NCBI GenBank assembly: GCA_010645155.1 | Contig: JAAGOF010000323.1 | Span: 937,845-1,001,844, forward strand | DNA length: 64,000 nucleotides | Source: Tigriopus japonicus | Lineage: Eukaryota > Arthropoda > Copepoda > Harpacticoida > Harpacticidae | Reading direction: 5' to 3' | Shown here: positions 40,651-52,783 of the stretch, one piece after another | How positions within the stretch are numbered: position 1 is the first letter of the stretch | Layout of the letters: each line of letters starts with the position of its first letter | Program-made: the position numbers and the translations under genes | The notes under the pieces: model-generated | The model's database searches: none | What the model was told of the DNA's origin: nothing | Seen by the model: the letters and a program-made list of their open reading frames with translations, nothing else

Positions 40651-40975
40651 AAATGAAAATCGGAACTTCCTCTCTGCGAAACATTCTGCAGGATGTCTGA
40701 TCGCTAGATAGAGAGACCGAGTTGCCAATGGAATTTCCTGTGTCGAAGCATGACGCATACTCCTACTCGCTTGCTCGCTAGAGGTAATATTTTGAACATA
40801 TCAGAGGTAAAATACAGGATCACAGCCTCAGAGGTGGCCTTCTATTCCAGTCCACTTCTCCGGATTTGTGAGCCCGTCGGAGGAAAAAAACTTTGATCCG
40901 AACACAAATTTATTTTTCCATGGAAAGCAGTGTAAAAAAAAGTTCTTTCGGAGACCGCGATAGCGAGACAGGGAC

Positions 40976-42880
40976 GAAAAGTTTCCCCTAATGTTTCTTG
41001 TCTTCGCTGATGTTGAGAAGAAGGCCAAAAAGAGTGGCTGGAGACAGACAACGATGGAAGCGGGAACTTCAGGACCCACGTGCTGAACACAAAAAATGGA
41101 TGAAAAAACTTCGTGGTGCGAAAAAGAAGACCAAATAGAAAGAAAGAGAGAGAGAGAGCAGGAACCAGCGGTATTTTCTTCCCAAATTTTATCTTTTTCC
41201 TTCGTCGGTTTCTTGGTCTCGCCGTAACAATAACAAAGAGCGATGACCAAGTTTTGATGCGGGTCTCCAAAAACAACCAAACTTTCGTTCCCAAACCGAA
41301 AAGTTGGACCTTTCTCCCTTCGGCAAATCTGAAATCATCCTTCTCTCTGGTGGTGTTATTGTAACGCAATGGAGGTGGTTGTAGTGTTTGGCTCTTTGTC
41401 TTTTAGGACTGAAAAAAAGGTAAGTGACACGAAAAATGGCTCCATCTTCTCCCATTTAGTGCTTTCCTAGAAACTTTTGACTTTTCCTTGGTCGAAGCTG
41501 GTGGAGCCGGTTGGGTAATTAAAAGTTTGCCTCTTTGTATTTTCCCTCGAGCAGAATATTAAGACTGGGATTAGCCAGACTTTTGGGACCTAAGGTGGAC
41601 AGTTTCAAACACTCACAATTCTACATTCTGAGGCTCCACAATGACTCTTATTACTTCATAAACAACCGTTTCAATCAATCAACTAATGAGCAATATTTAA
41701 GGCCACTCCCCTGTATCGAAATGCATGAACCACGCTTGAAATGCAATGCAAAGTGGGTCCAAGATTTGATTCCCAACCTTGCGCAATTCATGACTTAAAT
41801 TACGCAGGTTTCTGGCAAACTAGGCCAATGTGCTTTCCAAATATGTGACCCGTCCAAAATAAGGCAGAGGTGCTCAAAAGTGTGGCTGGTGGCAAGCCAA
41901 TCTACCCTCAAAATGAGAGACAAAGTTTTGGCCCTCCGGCTCTAAAAGAAAAGGCCAGGGAAAAGTTTTCATCTTTCGAAAAGTTGAGACAGAACTGAAT
42001 GAGTTCGAGCAAAACACCGACCAACTTGTTTCGAACTTTTCCATGGTAAGAGCGCCAACTTTTTGCTTTGTGGAGCTTCTTCGGCCACGGAGAACACTCC
42101 TATTTGAGCACATCAAATGAGTTAAGGATTTTTTTTCTTTCAACTTTTCTCGTTACACCTAGATTTTTGTCCAAACATTTTCTCTGCCAACAAGATTATT
42201 GTGACAGCCAAAGGTAAGCGATGAGTTTTCCTTCTTTCAAGCACATGAATTAAAAAAAAAAAAACAATTTGAAGGAATCTCGAAAAAGTGTCATCTCAAC
42301 CGATAATCCAATCATTTCAAAAAAATCCGATCTTAAAGTGCACATTTCTCAAATATGAATCAGGACTTCAAATCAACCCTTTATTGCCGGTTCCATCACA
42401 ATCGCCACCATCGATCCTGACGATCTTATTTCTGGATAGAAAGAGGTGCAAGAACTTCTCTCCGCTGTTACTCATATTCCGTACAAGTTTTTACCCACTC
42501 GCTTAAGAAGCAAGTGAGGAAAACTTTTAGCCCTGGTCGCTTTGAAAGGAATCAGAAAGTTTCTACCGACAGCTTTGGGCTCTACACTGGGCCGTCGTCA
42601 GAGGCCTTTACTCTCCTACTTTTGGGTGGAACCAACGACGGACGGTACATGATGCACTCTGAACCTACCCACCCACGTCCTTATTCACTCACAAAGCACG
42701 CAGGTCGTCGTCAACCGTCGAAGTACGAGGGTAAAACTTCTCCAAAGTAGTCGGGGAATGAAGAGAGCCAAAGGACCATTTCCTTGCTGATAGTTTTCTA
42801 ACTTTTCCAGAAAGTTTAACGAGCAAAAAAACTTTCCGGACTCGCCACCGAGGAAGGCTTCAGCGGGGAAAACTTTTCGG
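40976..42880. promoter_or_regulatory. Cluster of GAAAACTTTTC-like motifs
   Basis: Variants of the near-palindrome GAAAACTTTTC recur in either orientation, for example at 40976 (GAAAAGTTTCC), 41470, 41961 (AAAAGTTTTC), 41977, 42032 (CGAACTTTTCC), 42141, 42519 (GAAAACTTTTAG), 42554, 42800-42836 (three) and 42868 (GAAAACTTTTCGG). The spacing is irregular, so this is not a tandem repeat. A homotypic transcription-factor site cluster upstream of CtBP is possible; AT-rich chance matches are the alternative. Confidence 0.35.
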
Positions 42881-45159
42881 TAGAAAAGCCTCCTTTTTTG
42901 TTGGATTGTGTTTTCAAATTCTGAGACATGTTCAACCAAGGACATTGGCCAACCGACCGACCGATCAACACAACCCCTTCGCTATCCTCCTGTCAACTCT
43001 TTTCCCGACCGAGTGGAGGTCTGGAGAGAAACCAGAATGCTCATAAATCTCGCTCGTCTAGCCTGTCCTTTGCAACCATCCCTTCATCCAGGTGAGAGAG
43101 GCGTCCCTTTGCCCCAACAAGAAGACTTCAGAAGAAGAAAAAACTTGGCTACTACCAATGCATTATTACCAGAGGACCAAGACTGGTTTTGTTTCAAGAT
43201 CATTAATCTCGCCATAGAGACACACACTCACATACTTGATGGTGTCTCCTCCATTCGTTCAAGCCAATGGATCACAAAACAATCATAATTTCCACATTTG
43301 TGACTACTCCAACTTCAATGGCGTGGCGTCGTAACAAACTCGTGGTGGAAGTGCGTGAGTGAGGTAAATGCATCGTTTTCCGATCTTTTTTTACCAACGA
43401 CCCACGTGAAAATCAACCGCTTCACCTTCTTCATTCAAGGTGCCGTCATTTCCTTCTCGATCCCGTAGAGAAGTTTTACTCTGAATCTTAATTTCTCCCC
43501 CATGCAAGCCAGTCAAGAGACACCTTTTCCAGGTCTGAGAGACTATTCCCAAATCTCAACTCCATGTATGCTACTATGCGACTCTCTTTCTTTCTTTCTT
43601 CCCTTCTTCCCTTCTTCTTCTCCCTTCCTTTCTTTCTTTCTTTCTCCTCAGAAAGACCACGAGATTCAAGTGAGAGGATGCAGGAGGGCATGAGAATTTG
43701 GAGGGATCCTAATATTCGCGACACCTCTCTCACCTGTCCTAAAACAAGACTCAAAACTCACCTCCAATGATCATTGATCGCCCTCCCAATCGATTTAACC
43801 CTAACCCGCCCACTTTCAGCCTTTGAAAAGACCCTTGGAATCCCAAAGTTGGCGTTGCGTTCGCGAAGTTTTCCCTCCTTTCAAATGCTCGCATCGAGCG
43901 AGACCAAATTCAAGTTGGCGTCTGACAACGTCGTCCACCGACCGACACACACAGGGAAGCTCTCGGAGAATGTGAGGAGGAGCGAGAGGAGTCCGAGGAG
44001 CTCGACTAGCAACGACGGGCAGAGGAACTACTACCTCATACGAGTTGTGCTTTTACCAGAAAGGGCAAGAGAATCATGGTCGTTGAAGCTCTGCGGCGCC
44101 CTCTTTCATGTACCGAGTATGTCGTGTACGTGGGGAGTAAGTCGTTTTGCCGTCGACGAATAGGGGTCGCACGATGGACCTGACAACAATCATGGCAGGG
44201 ATAAAAGACGATATGTTACGAAGAAGTAGTAGTATAGTAGTGAACACGACGACGAACGACTTGGCTATCAGTTCTGGACCTCTTAACAGGTTGATGACAA
44301 ACTTGTCATTCCATTGGTGTGCATCCTTGGAGATGCCTACATGCATTGATTGAGCCGCGAGGGTAGAAACCTTGACACTCATTTAGATTGTCCCCAGATG
44401 GTGCTATCATTAAGAAAGTAGTCCATGCGAGCATGGACCGAAAGGCGGCAATCTTGAAGCCACCCCAAAATAGAAATGTAGGCTATGGAATTAGAGCCCG
44501 CGTGTCCCTGATATTCCACTGGACCTAACATACTTTTTCTCACGGTATAAACGAACCAAATATGTTGGTTGTGTCATCAAGGTTAATGTCACTCTAAATA
44601 CTAAAATAACCCTTGCCACACTCAAGTTTGGAACAACTCAAAGGTTTCTTACATACATTCCAGACACCGATTTATGATACGCTGAAGACCGAAAACCGGT
44701 CAACTTGCCAAGGTTCTCTCTGTACAAATTCACGATCTTGCGGAGAATTCCAGACCGGTCTTGAACTCGTTTGAATTCTGTGTATCGAAATCCTTATCCC
44801 AGCCAAAAATACATCCATCCCATAACGATACAATCGTGTAAAAACCTAGAGTGAGGTTTGGACTCCTTAATTGACCGGCTTTCTACAGCACTTTAATTTC
44901 ATCCTCTCTGATTTTGTGCAATCCAACCCGTTATTCTCTAACTCAGGATGGTCAAGGACACTGTACACTTTTTCATGATTACAATTTGACCCCTAAGCAC
45001 ATCAAATGGAACACATATTTGTTTAAACATGGTTAGGTGCTTACCTTCTGTTAGACCAGTCGACGCAACAAAAAACTGAACTTGTGAAATGCAGGCAAAC
45101 ACGTGGAACGCGAGAGTGGAACAACACTGTTGTCAAAACTTAGCCAACTGATTTCGACT

Positions 45160-45199
45160 CCGAGGTCGTCGTCGTTGTTGCTGTTGTCGTCGTCGTCGT
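45160..45199. repeat. Interrupted (CGT/TTG)n trinucleotide tract
   Basis: GTCGTCGTCGTTGTTGCTGTTGTCGTC-type repeats over about 40 bases. A similar pure GTC run lies at 47893-47912. Both open Ser/Val/Arg/Gln-rich frames that look artefactual. Confidence 0.85.
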
Positions 45200-46256
45200 T
45201 GGTGAACTACTCCCACCAAAAGAACAGCCCCACTTTCGCCCGGATAAATGGTTCTCTCTCTCCAATTGTTGCTTCCAAAATGTGCCCGATTACCGAAATG
45301 TGGTTCGAGCACTTGGAGCGCGAGAGGCAACGGGCGGGTGAACAGGGATAATGGTATGGTTCTACTAGTAGTGTTTGTAGTTGTAGTAGCGGCTACAATG
45401 GTTAGAGGAGCTGGAAGTCGAGCAAGTCGCTTGCGATCTTCTTCTCTTTGAAACTCGCAGTACGGATATTTCGTCTTCTCTTCGTCCTCGTGGTCTCTCA
45501 CTGACTGACTGACTGAACAGCAAAGCTGAACTACTGAAGCTGATGGTGATGATCATTCCTAGCAAACTCGCGGACTCTTTCTCTTTCAGCTCGGATTCCG
45601 GCCTCAACGAGTCTGTCGAGATAGGGCATGGAGCTTTTGCAGGAGTTGATATAGCGTGCCCAAACAAAAGGGGCGAGGACGGGAATGAAACGACGACGAC
45701 GACCAACCGAGGGCTTTGTTATGTATGTATGTGGAGACGGACGTATGTACCTAGCTACATATGGAGTGAAGTAGTCACCACTCAGTGACGCTTTTTCGCG
45801 CACTTCAATGATCGGGGTAATTCAACGCGATCGAGTTGCCAAAAGATAAATGGATGGACTTTAACTTGGGATGCCGTTACCGTTGAGAAGCGCTCTTCGA
45901 CATCTGAAATAACCGCACAAATATTTTGTGCCATGTTTTTGATCGCCCTAATTGGGTGGGAATAGGTCACACTGAATTTTACTGGTTGGAGATGACGTCA
46001 TGAAAAGGATCAGGACCTGAAATGCTCATGATGGTCACAGATATATTTTTATAAGAAAAATGGTTTGACTCTTGTTTCTTGAAGGAGATGTGTTCCTTAA
46101 CTAAAATATTGTTTGCTGGAAATTTGACATCCACTCAAAACAATGGCAACATGCACGAACTTTAATTATGCTTGAAAAACATCAAATGAGTGCTTTTGAG
46201 ATTCCAGATTTAATCTTCTTCAAAAAAAACCTGGTGCGATTCAGAAGACTCAAGTC

Positions 46257-46640
46257 TCAAGAATTGAGAGACTTGGCATCAGAGCCCAAATCAGAATGAG
46301 AATATATTTCTTCTTTATCACCATCCTGATCATGGTTATCATCCAGCTTCCAGTAGATACAGGTGGTGCATGAAGCACGTTGGTTACTACAAGATCGTGG
46401 TTTGGAATGGTGCATCATGCTGGCCAAGCAAAAATAGTAGAGTTTTCCCTGGAAGCTGAAACCAGTTATGGTACCGCAATGAGAAGGAGTGCGACAAGGC
46501 ATCATGCTTGGAAGTACAACTAAGGTACCTCCTCAGTCACTGTGCTGTTGATAGAATTGACAACTAGAAGCAATTTCAAGGCCAAGAGGACGATGCCAGG
46601 AAGGGAAATCCTGCCACCTCCAAGGATGAAACAATTTATT
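46257..46640 (-). other. Possible small secreted Cys-rich gene, frame uncertain
   Basis: A minus-strand stretch encodes a hydrophobic leader-like segment (LPGIVLLALKLLLVV, about 46605-46560) ending with TVTEE. In the next frame, after GGT at about 46529, comes a region with six Cys (PCR, HCG, FCL, SCS, CTTC) and an acidic tail, stopping at 46257. The two parts are one frame apart with no room for an intron between them. This may be a frameshifted pseudogene, two exons of different transcripts or chance. I do not recognise a family. Confidence 0.25.
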
Positions 46641-49600
46641 CCATCCATCTCATGTAGTATGGACACCTCCACGCAAGCTTGAACATCTGACCCGTTGAGT
46701 GAATGAACGAGCTCGGAACACGATCTAAGCTGCCTCAATCCATGCCTGACATGATGTATCTACCAATGTCACTTCTTCCCCTGTATTTTGTTCAGAAATG
46801 TGGAATTTTGTCCACTGGGATAACAGCCAGCATTTCCTTCTTGATATTCAACAGCTTCATCCATCCGTTATTGCCCTCTACTCGTTACGAGCTACTCCAG
46901 GAGCTATACCTCATCCTCACTCGCATTCACATCTATACACACACACACCAACGCTTTTCCCAGTAAATTCAGGTTAATCACTGCCTTCCTCGAATGGAGA
47001 ATGATCCCCGGACGACGACAACCACGACGATCTAGTGAGGACGATGGGTGAATCGGGAGGAGTACGAAGGAAAAAAAGTAAGAGGACGTTGTTATCCAGG
47101 GTGTCGTCTCTCCCTCGGTCGTCTTGAGCTTTTCGAGCGCGACACACTGTCATCATTCCGAAGTTTCGTCTTGGCATTCAAAAACTTGTATCTGGAAGCG
47201 GTCTCATTTCAGCTCACAGAGAAGCAAGCCAAGTGAGTGGTTCTCCAAGGCCAGGTACAACTTTTCTCCCCTTGCAAACAATTCCAAAACGCAGACATTG
47301 GACATAGCGCGCATAGGCTGATGTCAGAGAGTACAGACGGGAGCCACTACTATCAAAGTTCAAGGCTTGGTTCTTGCGATCGCTTCTATGAGACGGAGGA
47401 GGGAACTTTGCCCTCTTGATTATGTCAATTAACCACCCTGGCAGCTTCCGAAATAAAACGTTCAAATCTCGTGAGCAAATATGCTTGGGAGTCAACTTTT
47501 GTCGAGGTGCATTGCACACCTTTAGCTCCTACTTGCGCGTGTGTGTGTGTGTGAGTGAACGAGTTTTGCTGTGAGAGCGGGAAAGAGGAACGGACATCAT
47601 GCAAAGGCATAACACGAACGACAGCTACCCAATGCAGCCCGAGGTGATTCATAGAGCAGACTCAACAAGAACATCATGTAATGACAAGAAAAGAACCTCC
47701 AAAGGCCCATCTAGAGCACTAGGTCCATCAACAGTTACTGTTTGAATATCTCGTAGAGGGTAGAAGAAGTTTGTGTGCTAGAAGACATCTTGGAAAGTGT
47801 GTTCTATGACGCTACGGCAAGTTGTTATATAGTTCACAAGAAGCAGCTCGAGCACTTGGTGTTGGAAAAGGGAAGAACAAGAAGACGATGAACGTCGTCG
47901 TCGTCGTCGTCGTAGTTGAGCGGGTCTCTTGGCTAATCCTGAACTTTTTTGATGTAACTCAGACAGGGAAGACATTACCAGGGTTCCTTTGCCAGATATG
48001 TCGATCAAAATGACATTTTCTGTTTATCACCGCAAACTTTAAAATCACATAGAGAATCCAAAGATCCGGTTTCTTAAAGATGGAATATATTCGAATTTAT
48101 ATTTGGCACCCCTGTGCCACATATTCCCTTTTCCTCTCGAACAAAGTTGGAATAAAAGAGCTATAGCTGCTGGGCGCCTTTGCTAGGCTGCTGTTAACAC
48201 TGACACAACGAAGAAATTACGGCGCTCCTAAACTTTTCAACCGAACTTATAGTTCGCGATGCTTGGCCAAGAACCCCATTGTTTTAATACAACTTCCCTG
48301 TGGATCTCTTAAAATATTTCACACCTCTTCATAGTGCAATTTCCAATGTTAAATAACTTACTTTTCGTGTCAAATCTTGGTGGATTCGAAACAATCGCGA
48401 AATTAACCTGCCATCAAAAGCCACGTGACTGGCCGACTTTTCTCGCACCATCCATGAGTTGCGAGCGATTCTTTTGGTCATAGAATCCAGTGTCCGTGAT
48501 CCTGGCTGCTCTTGACTTGTTCCGAGATTTTTATAGGGCGTGCGCAAAGCGTCTTCCCATCGACAGATAACAGATCCATCCATCTATGTATCTCTACACA
48601 CATTCTACATACGAGTATCAGAGTGACCCTTAGGAAGCAACCTGTTATAGCTAGCGGTCAGCTTGGAAGACACGGATATATGTTGGAGGTGAAATCATCT
48701 GTTTCCAACATGTTACTCAGATTTTATGAAAAACATTTTTTGAGACTTGTACTCCTCTAGGTCGCCAAGTAACCGGATGCGTTTTTATCATCGGTTTTAG
48801 GTAACAAACAGATGTTTTGACATATGAAAAAATGAGGAGAAATTGTTCAAGTCTTCTAGAAGCTTGAGATACGAAGCGTGATTACTTGGAATTGAGAGAG
48901 AAAGGAAAATACGTGATAATTGTGACAAGCTAGTTCAACTTGTTCTCAAATGAATGATCCTGTTGCTGAACAGCTCGCAATTGACGTGTTGTAAAGCCTG
49001 CTTTTTTGTGCTGGATCACGTAGAAACAGCAAATTATCTCTGACCAAGTTTCAATCCGTCGGATACCTGCGGTTCAGATTGAATTACACATGGAGTTACG
49101 CAATCACAGTGAACAATTAACTCTTTGCTACACTTTAAAAAAGAGGACAGTTCAAAAGGATTTGGTTCATTTTACAAAATTATGTATCTCATTACGGAAA
49201 GAGGAAGACCGTCATGTGGTTAGTTGGTTACACTCAGTTTTGCCTCGGTCCAAACTTTCCAGACAGTTTTAGTCTAGTGGTTAATGAGTTTGAAAGTAGA
49301 CCAAAACTTGTTCAACTTAAAAATAAAAAAAAACGTGGCTCCTATTAATTGCCAAGGGGGTTATCAATCAGTTATTGTTTCATTGCAACAAGCCTTTAAT
49401 GGGTTTCTCGACTCAGAATAATCTTCTCTCTTCAGATCGTGATTTAAACAAAATTGTTGAGCGAATGTGTGTATTTAGTCAATCTTGTTTGTTGAAAAGT
49501 GTCGTTCGTCTACAGTCATAAAGTCGAGAATCTAGTTATAGGCAAAGAAAATGAAGTCGCAATCACATAGGATTGTGCGTATTTTGGTATGTTGCGATTG

Positions 49601-50212
49601 AAACGAAAGCTTGAGTCAAAACGAAGTTCAGAGAGAGACCCCGATGATTATTACTACTAAGGATGGCGTTTAAATAGAAAGCATTATCTTTCTTCCTTTG
49701 ATTTATCAAGATGAATCAGAGCTTTTTTTAAAAAAGACTGTTGTTTTCATTGCTTCATCTTAGTTTCAAAGTGCTACAAATGCGCTAACAGCCTAACAAA
49801 AGAATCATTCATTCAGAATATGATAGGTTTAGCGAACTGTCTGAGAAGTTCCGTAGAAAGTAGAACGGTCCTCTCGAACAATTTGACTGTCGGAAACTGC
49901 CCTTAAACGGAATAAAAGTTCAAGTAATATCAGAGAAAAACTCGTTTTGAAGATTAAAAATTTCTTAAAATAGCTCTAATTTTAAGGCTCGTACGTTCGA
50001 CTGATTCTTTAGCTACGTTTTATACTCAGGTCATACCTAAGCTTTATAAAAAAAATACTTAACAATGCTATGCAACTGTACACCACCTTTCTAGCATTTT
50101 ACAATGCACCTTTTTCTTCTTGTCTTGAAAGCACCGAGAAATCAGATGAAATGGAAACAAAATTTAAACTGGAAAGTTGCTTGTATTTATCATCATGATA
50201 ATGCTAAATAGA

Positions 50213-51466
50213 TCATTGACATTGAAAGTTGGAAGCACCTTTGACCGTAAGATATCCATCCGAGAAAACTTCGCTCTTGTTAGCCACATTCAAAGCCAGA
50301 GCCATCAATTTTTCAGCCGCCAAAGGATGCCAATCTCCAATAGTACAACCCAGATTCTCTTCCTCATCGTAATAATGGCACTTCTTTGTCAATCTCATTG
50401 AAGGCATATACTCGTAAATGTGGATTATACGACAATGCCTCAAGGCCAATATCAGGCCCAAAAATCCGGAAGAAGGTGGATTAGGAAGCAGAGGGAAACG
50501 GTTGTACGATTGGAGCCAATTCCAAATGGACCACAGAGACTCGGGTCGAAGCAGATACAACTCCTCATTCGGTCTCATAAGTCGCTTTGAGAAGAAGGTT
50601 TCGAAGAACGGATAGTCCGGATTGGTGTACCATTGAGCCGTTGTGGAGTTGTAACCAGACGGATCCCACACCAAGACCGGTGCTTTGGAATACATCTTGG
50701 TTTTGGACTCGAGGAATCGGAATTCAGGCTTGCCAACCACCTGACTATTGACAATTCTGAGCGAGGTCTTCGATCCCACATCTTTCTCATAACCAATCAC
50801 AGGTGCGTTATTGAAACGTATGATGAAATCGTTTCGATCGATTCTGGCGCCCAATCCGGATTTGGATAATGACCCCGAACTCGATACGACTCCACAAGAG
50901 TCAAAGGTCTTGCCTTCAAAGATCTGCTTGTCCATAAAATAGCGATCTAGTTCCTGAGTTCGGAAGAACGGGTCGCCTTTGACAAAAGTGGCCAATTTGG
51001 CTCGTTTCATGGCCGAGCACACCAATTTCTCAGGAGGATCTTTGGGCTGCATCTCAAAGGTCCTGGATCCATTGTAGTTCACTCGATAAGAGTTCTTGAT
51101 CTCGCCCGCGTCAAAGCTCTTGCCAGTATCTGTCACAGCATTTCTCAATTGACTCACGATTTGTTTTTCATAATGACTAACATGTTCCATCAATTTGTCA
51201 TTGGGAATCTGAAGATCCGGCTCTTTGGGTTTGACTTCTGAATCTTGGCTATTGAGATGAATGGGGTGGTTATTGACGACAAATGAATTGGTCGTTTCAT
51301 CGAAATGGATTCCGACCACAGGCCCCGCATTTCGGGAACGATATGCGTTCTTCTGAAGCTTCTCAATCCGGATCCAGTAATGTTTCCACAGGATATAAAC
51401 ATACGCCAATGAGCCGGTACAAAGTAGAATGAGGAACACACACAATAAACTTGCCAGAATCTTCAT
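50213..51466 (-). CDS. Sialyltransferase, GT29 family (ST6Gal-like)
   Basis: Golgi type II membrane enzyme that transfers sialic acid from CMP-sialic acid to glycan ends. It is one uninterrupted 417-residue frame. Residues 1-7 are cytoplasmic, 8-27 the signal anchor (SLLCVFLILLCTGSLAYVYI), then a stem. Sialylmotif L spans about 190-240 (CGVVSSSGSL...GARIDRNDFIIRFNNAPV). Motif S is about 329-352 (PPSSGFLGL...RHC), motif III is HYYD (364-367) and motif VS is HPLAAE (380-385), so all four catalytic motifs are present. Cys191 and Cys345 fit the conserved disulfide. Motif L spacing and the RIVNSQV segment resemble the beta-galactoside alpha-2,6 group. The start ATG lies 69 bp after the mL43 stop on the same strand. 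Protostome sialyltransferases are sparse, usually one gene per genome. Confidence 0.94.
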   Translation of the reverse strand: MKILASLLCVFLILLCTGSLAYVYILWKHYWIRIEKLQKNAYRSRNAGPVVGIHFDETTNSFVVNNHPIHLNSQDSEVKPKEPDLQIPNDKLMEHVSHYEKQIVSQLRNAVTDTGKSFDAGEIKNSYRVNYNGSRTFEMQPKDPPEKLVCSAMKRAKLATFVKGDPFFRTQELDRYFMDKQIFEGKTFDSCGVVSSSGSLSKSGLGARIDRNDFIIRFNNAPVIGYEKDVGSKTSLRIVNSQVVGKPEFRFLESKTKMYSKAPVLVWDPSGYNSTTAQWYTNPDYPFFETFFSKRLMRPNEELYLLRPESLWSIWNWLQSYNRFPLLPNPPSSGFLGLILALRHCRIIHIYEYMPSMRLTKKCHYYDEEENLGCTIGDWHPLAAEKLMALALNVANKSEVFSDGYLTVKGASNFQCQ

Positions 51467-51535
51467 ATTATTTCTTTAAATTTAGCACTAGACTGGTCTC
51501 TGAATCGTTCACGAAGACTTGAGAGGAAATCAAAC

Positions 51536-52783
51536 TTATTGGGTCTTCTTCTGAACCTCAAAAAGATCTTTCAGTTTTTCAGTGGCGGTTTTGGGAACGC
51601 CAAATGGAGCCGAATACTGATCCTGAAAGTTCAAAAGTACAACATTAGGCACTTAAACGAGATATTGATGCACCCAAAAATTTGGAACTCACATTTGGAA
51701 ATTGGCTCACAGCCACACTTGGATCTGCATGAGTAAACGGATGCCATATTCCTTGAATGGAAGTGTGGTCCGTGTAATGTTGTTTCTCTTGAATCTGGAA
51801 CTCTTTGCCGGAATGATAGTGCAAAGAATCAACAGTCTCCAACACAAATTTCAAATCCTTGCCTTTCAAAGGATAATAATGCTTCTCTCCATTCACTAAA
51901 AAAGGTAAAATTCATGATGAGACCCATTTCGGTCTTATCTTATGATGAATAATCCTTGAAATACTACTTACAATATTCGGCCACAATTAACGGGTCTCGA
52001 TGGCGTCTCGGTTTCAAATAGAGACAAACATGAGGATTTTTCTGAGCGAATCCGACAACCTCCCTTTCGATGAATTGTCTAACAAAAAAGTAAAGCCAAT
52101 ATGTCAACAACTGATCAACAATGAGTCAAAATTGTTAGCTTTGTAACTGGTTACAATATTTGGACAGTTAACAAGCATTTCTTTCTGATCGGTTTGCTCA
52201 AAGTCTAAGTGCAAAATATCTTTACAAGTAGTCACAAAACCTTAATCAAATAATGGTTGAAATGTGGTAACCAACCCCCGAGATATCTTGCTTTATTCAG
52301 AATAATTTCCAAGAAAGATCACTTTGGTCTGGGTTTTTATAGCTTTTGATTGAAAAACTCGGTGAAACGGCATTTAGTTTACGCCTCATATTAAAACAAA
52401 AAAAATAGAGTTGAGCTCGCAATCTGTTGGTTTCACTTGAAGATTTCAAGTGGTTGAACATTAAATTGCACGACAATGAAAACAAAAGCTCATTTTCACA
52501 TTTTTTGCAACGGATCTAATGACCATTTCTTGGCCACTATCCTGGGCCATCTAGCAGTTTAACAATTTGATAACCACTATTCAAATACACGATTTACTTC
52601 TTCATGACTAGTTCTTAGAATAAACTCGACGTTTTCTCACCTAACTCCGACGGATGATCCGGATTCCTTGCAAAACTTGAAAGTGACCCGTTGGAGTTGC
52701 GGGATGAATCGGCCCAGACCATTCTTCAAGGGCGCATTGTTGAAGATGAATCCGTGCTTCAAGAAGAGAGAACGACTGGACAT
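51536..52783 (-). CDS. MRPL43: Mitochondrial ribosomal protein mL43
   Basis: Structural protein of the mitochondrial large ribosomal subunit with the thioredoxin-like L51/S25/CI-B8 fold. Four exons: 52783-52641, 52078-51972, 51895-51693 and 51622-51536, each GT-AG. They sum to 540 bases, 179 residues plus stop. The family blocks are [15 protein letters not shown] near the N-terminus, the [15 protein letters not shown] segment in exon 2, VAEYLNG across the exon 2-3 junction, and [15 protein letters not shown] in exon 3. Reading through exon 3 would give a false end at 51645; the spliced exon 4 ends EVQKKTQ. The downstream sialyltransferase starts 69 bp after this stop, and no AATAAA lies between them. 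Confidence 0.95.

Larger units (their letters stand above)
40651..50212. other. Long gene-poor region upstream of CtBP
   Basis: This 9.6-kb region lacks a confident coding gene. It is GC-richer and more CG/GA-repeat-rich than the rest of the window, with (AG)n tracts (about 41143-41159), CGT-type trinucleotide runs (45160-45199, 47893-47912), GT/CA runs (46938-46950, 47541-47553) and a dense cluster of AAAACTTTT-like motifs at 40.9-43.5 kb. It probably contains CtBP 5' UTR exons, introns and enhancers. Open frames such as 43774-44163 and 45501-45133 have low-complexity or unfamiliar products and are not called. Confidence 0.5.

Noticed and set aside
41189..41455. Overlapping minus-strand frames of 88-175 codons at 40828-41455
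   Set aside because: Several mutually overlapping frames in one stretch, rich in Phe/Ser/Arg from GA repeats, point to composition rather than coding.
43774..44163. 129-codon plus-strand frame
   Set aside because: There is no recognised domain or signal peptide, and the composition is consistent with a GC-richer non-coding stretch upstream of CtBP.
45133..45501. 122-codon minus-strand frame rich in Arg, Gln and Thr
   Set aside because: It is built on trinucleotide repeats with low complexity and has no conserved motif.
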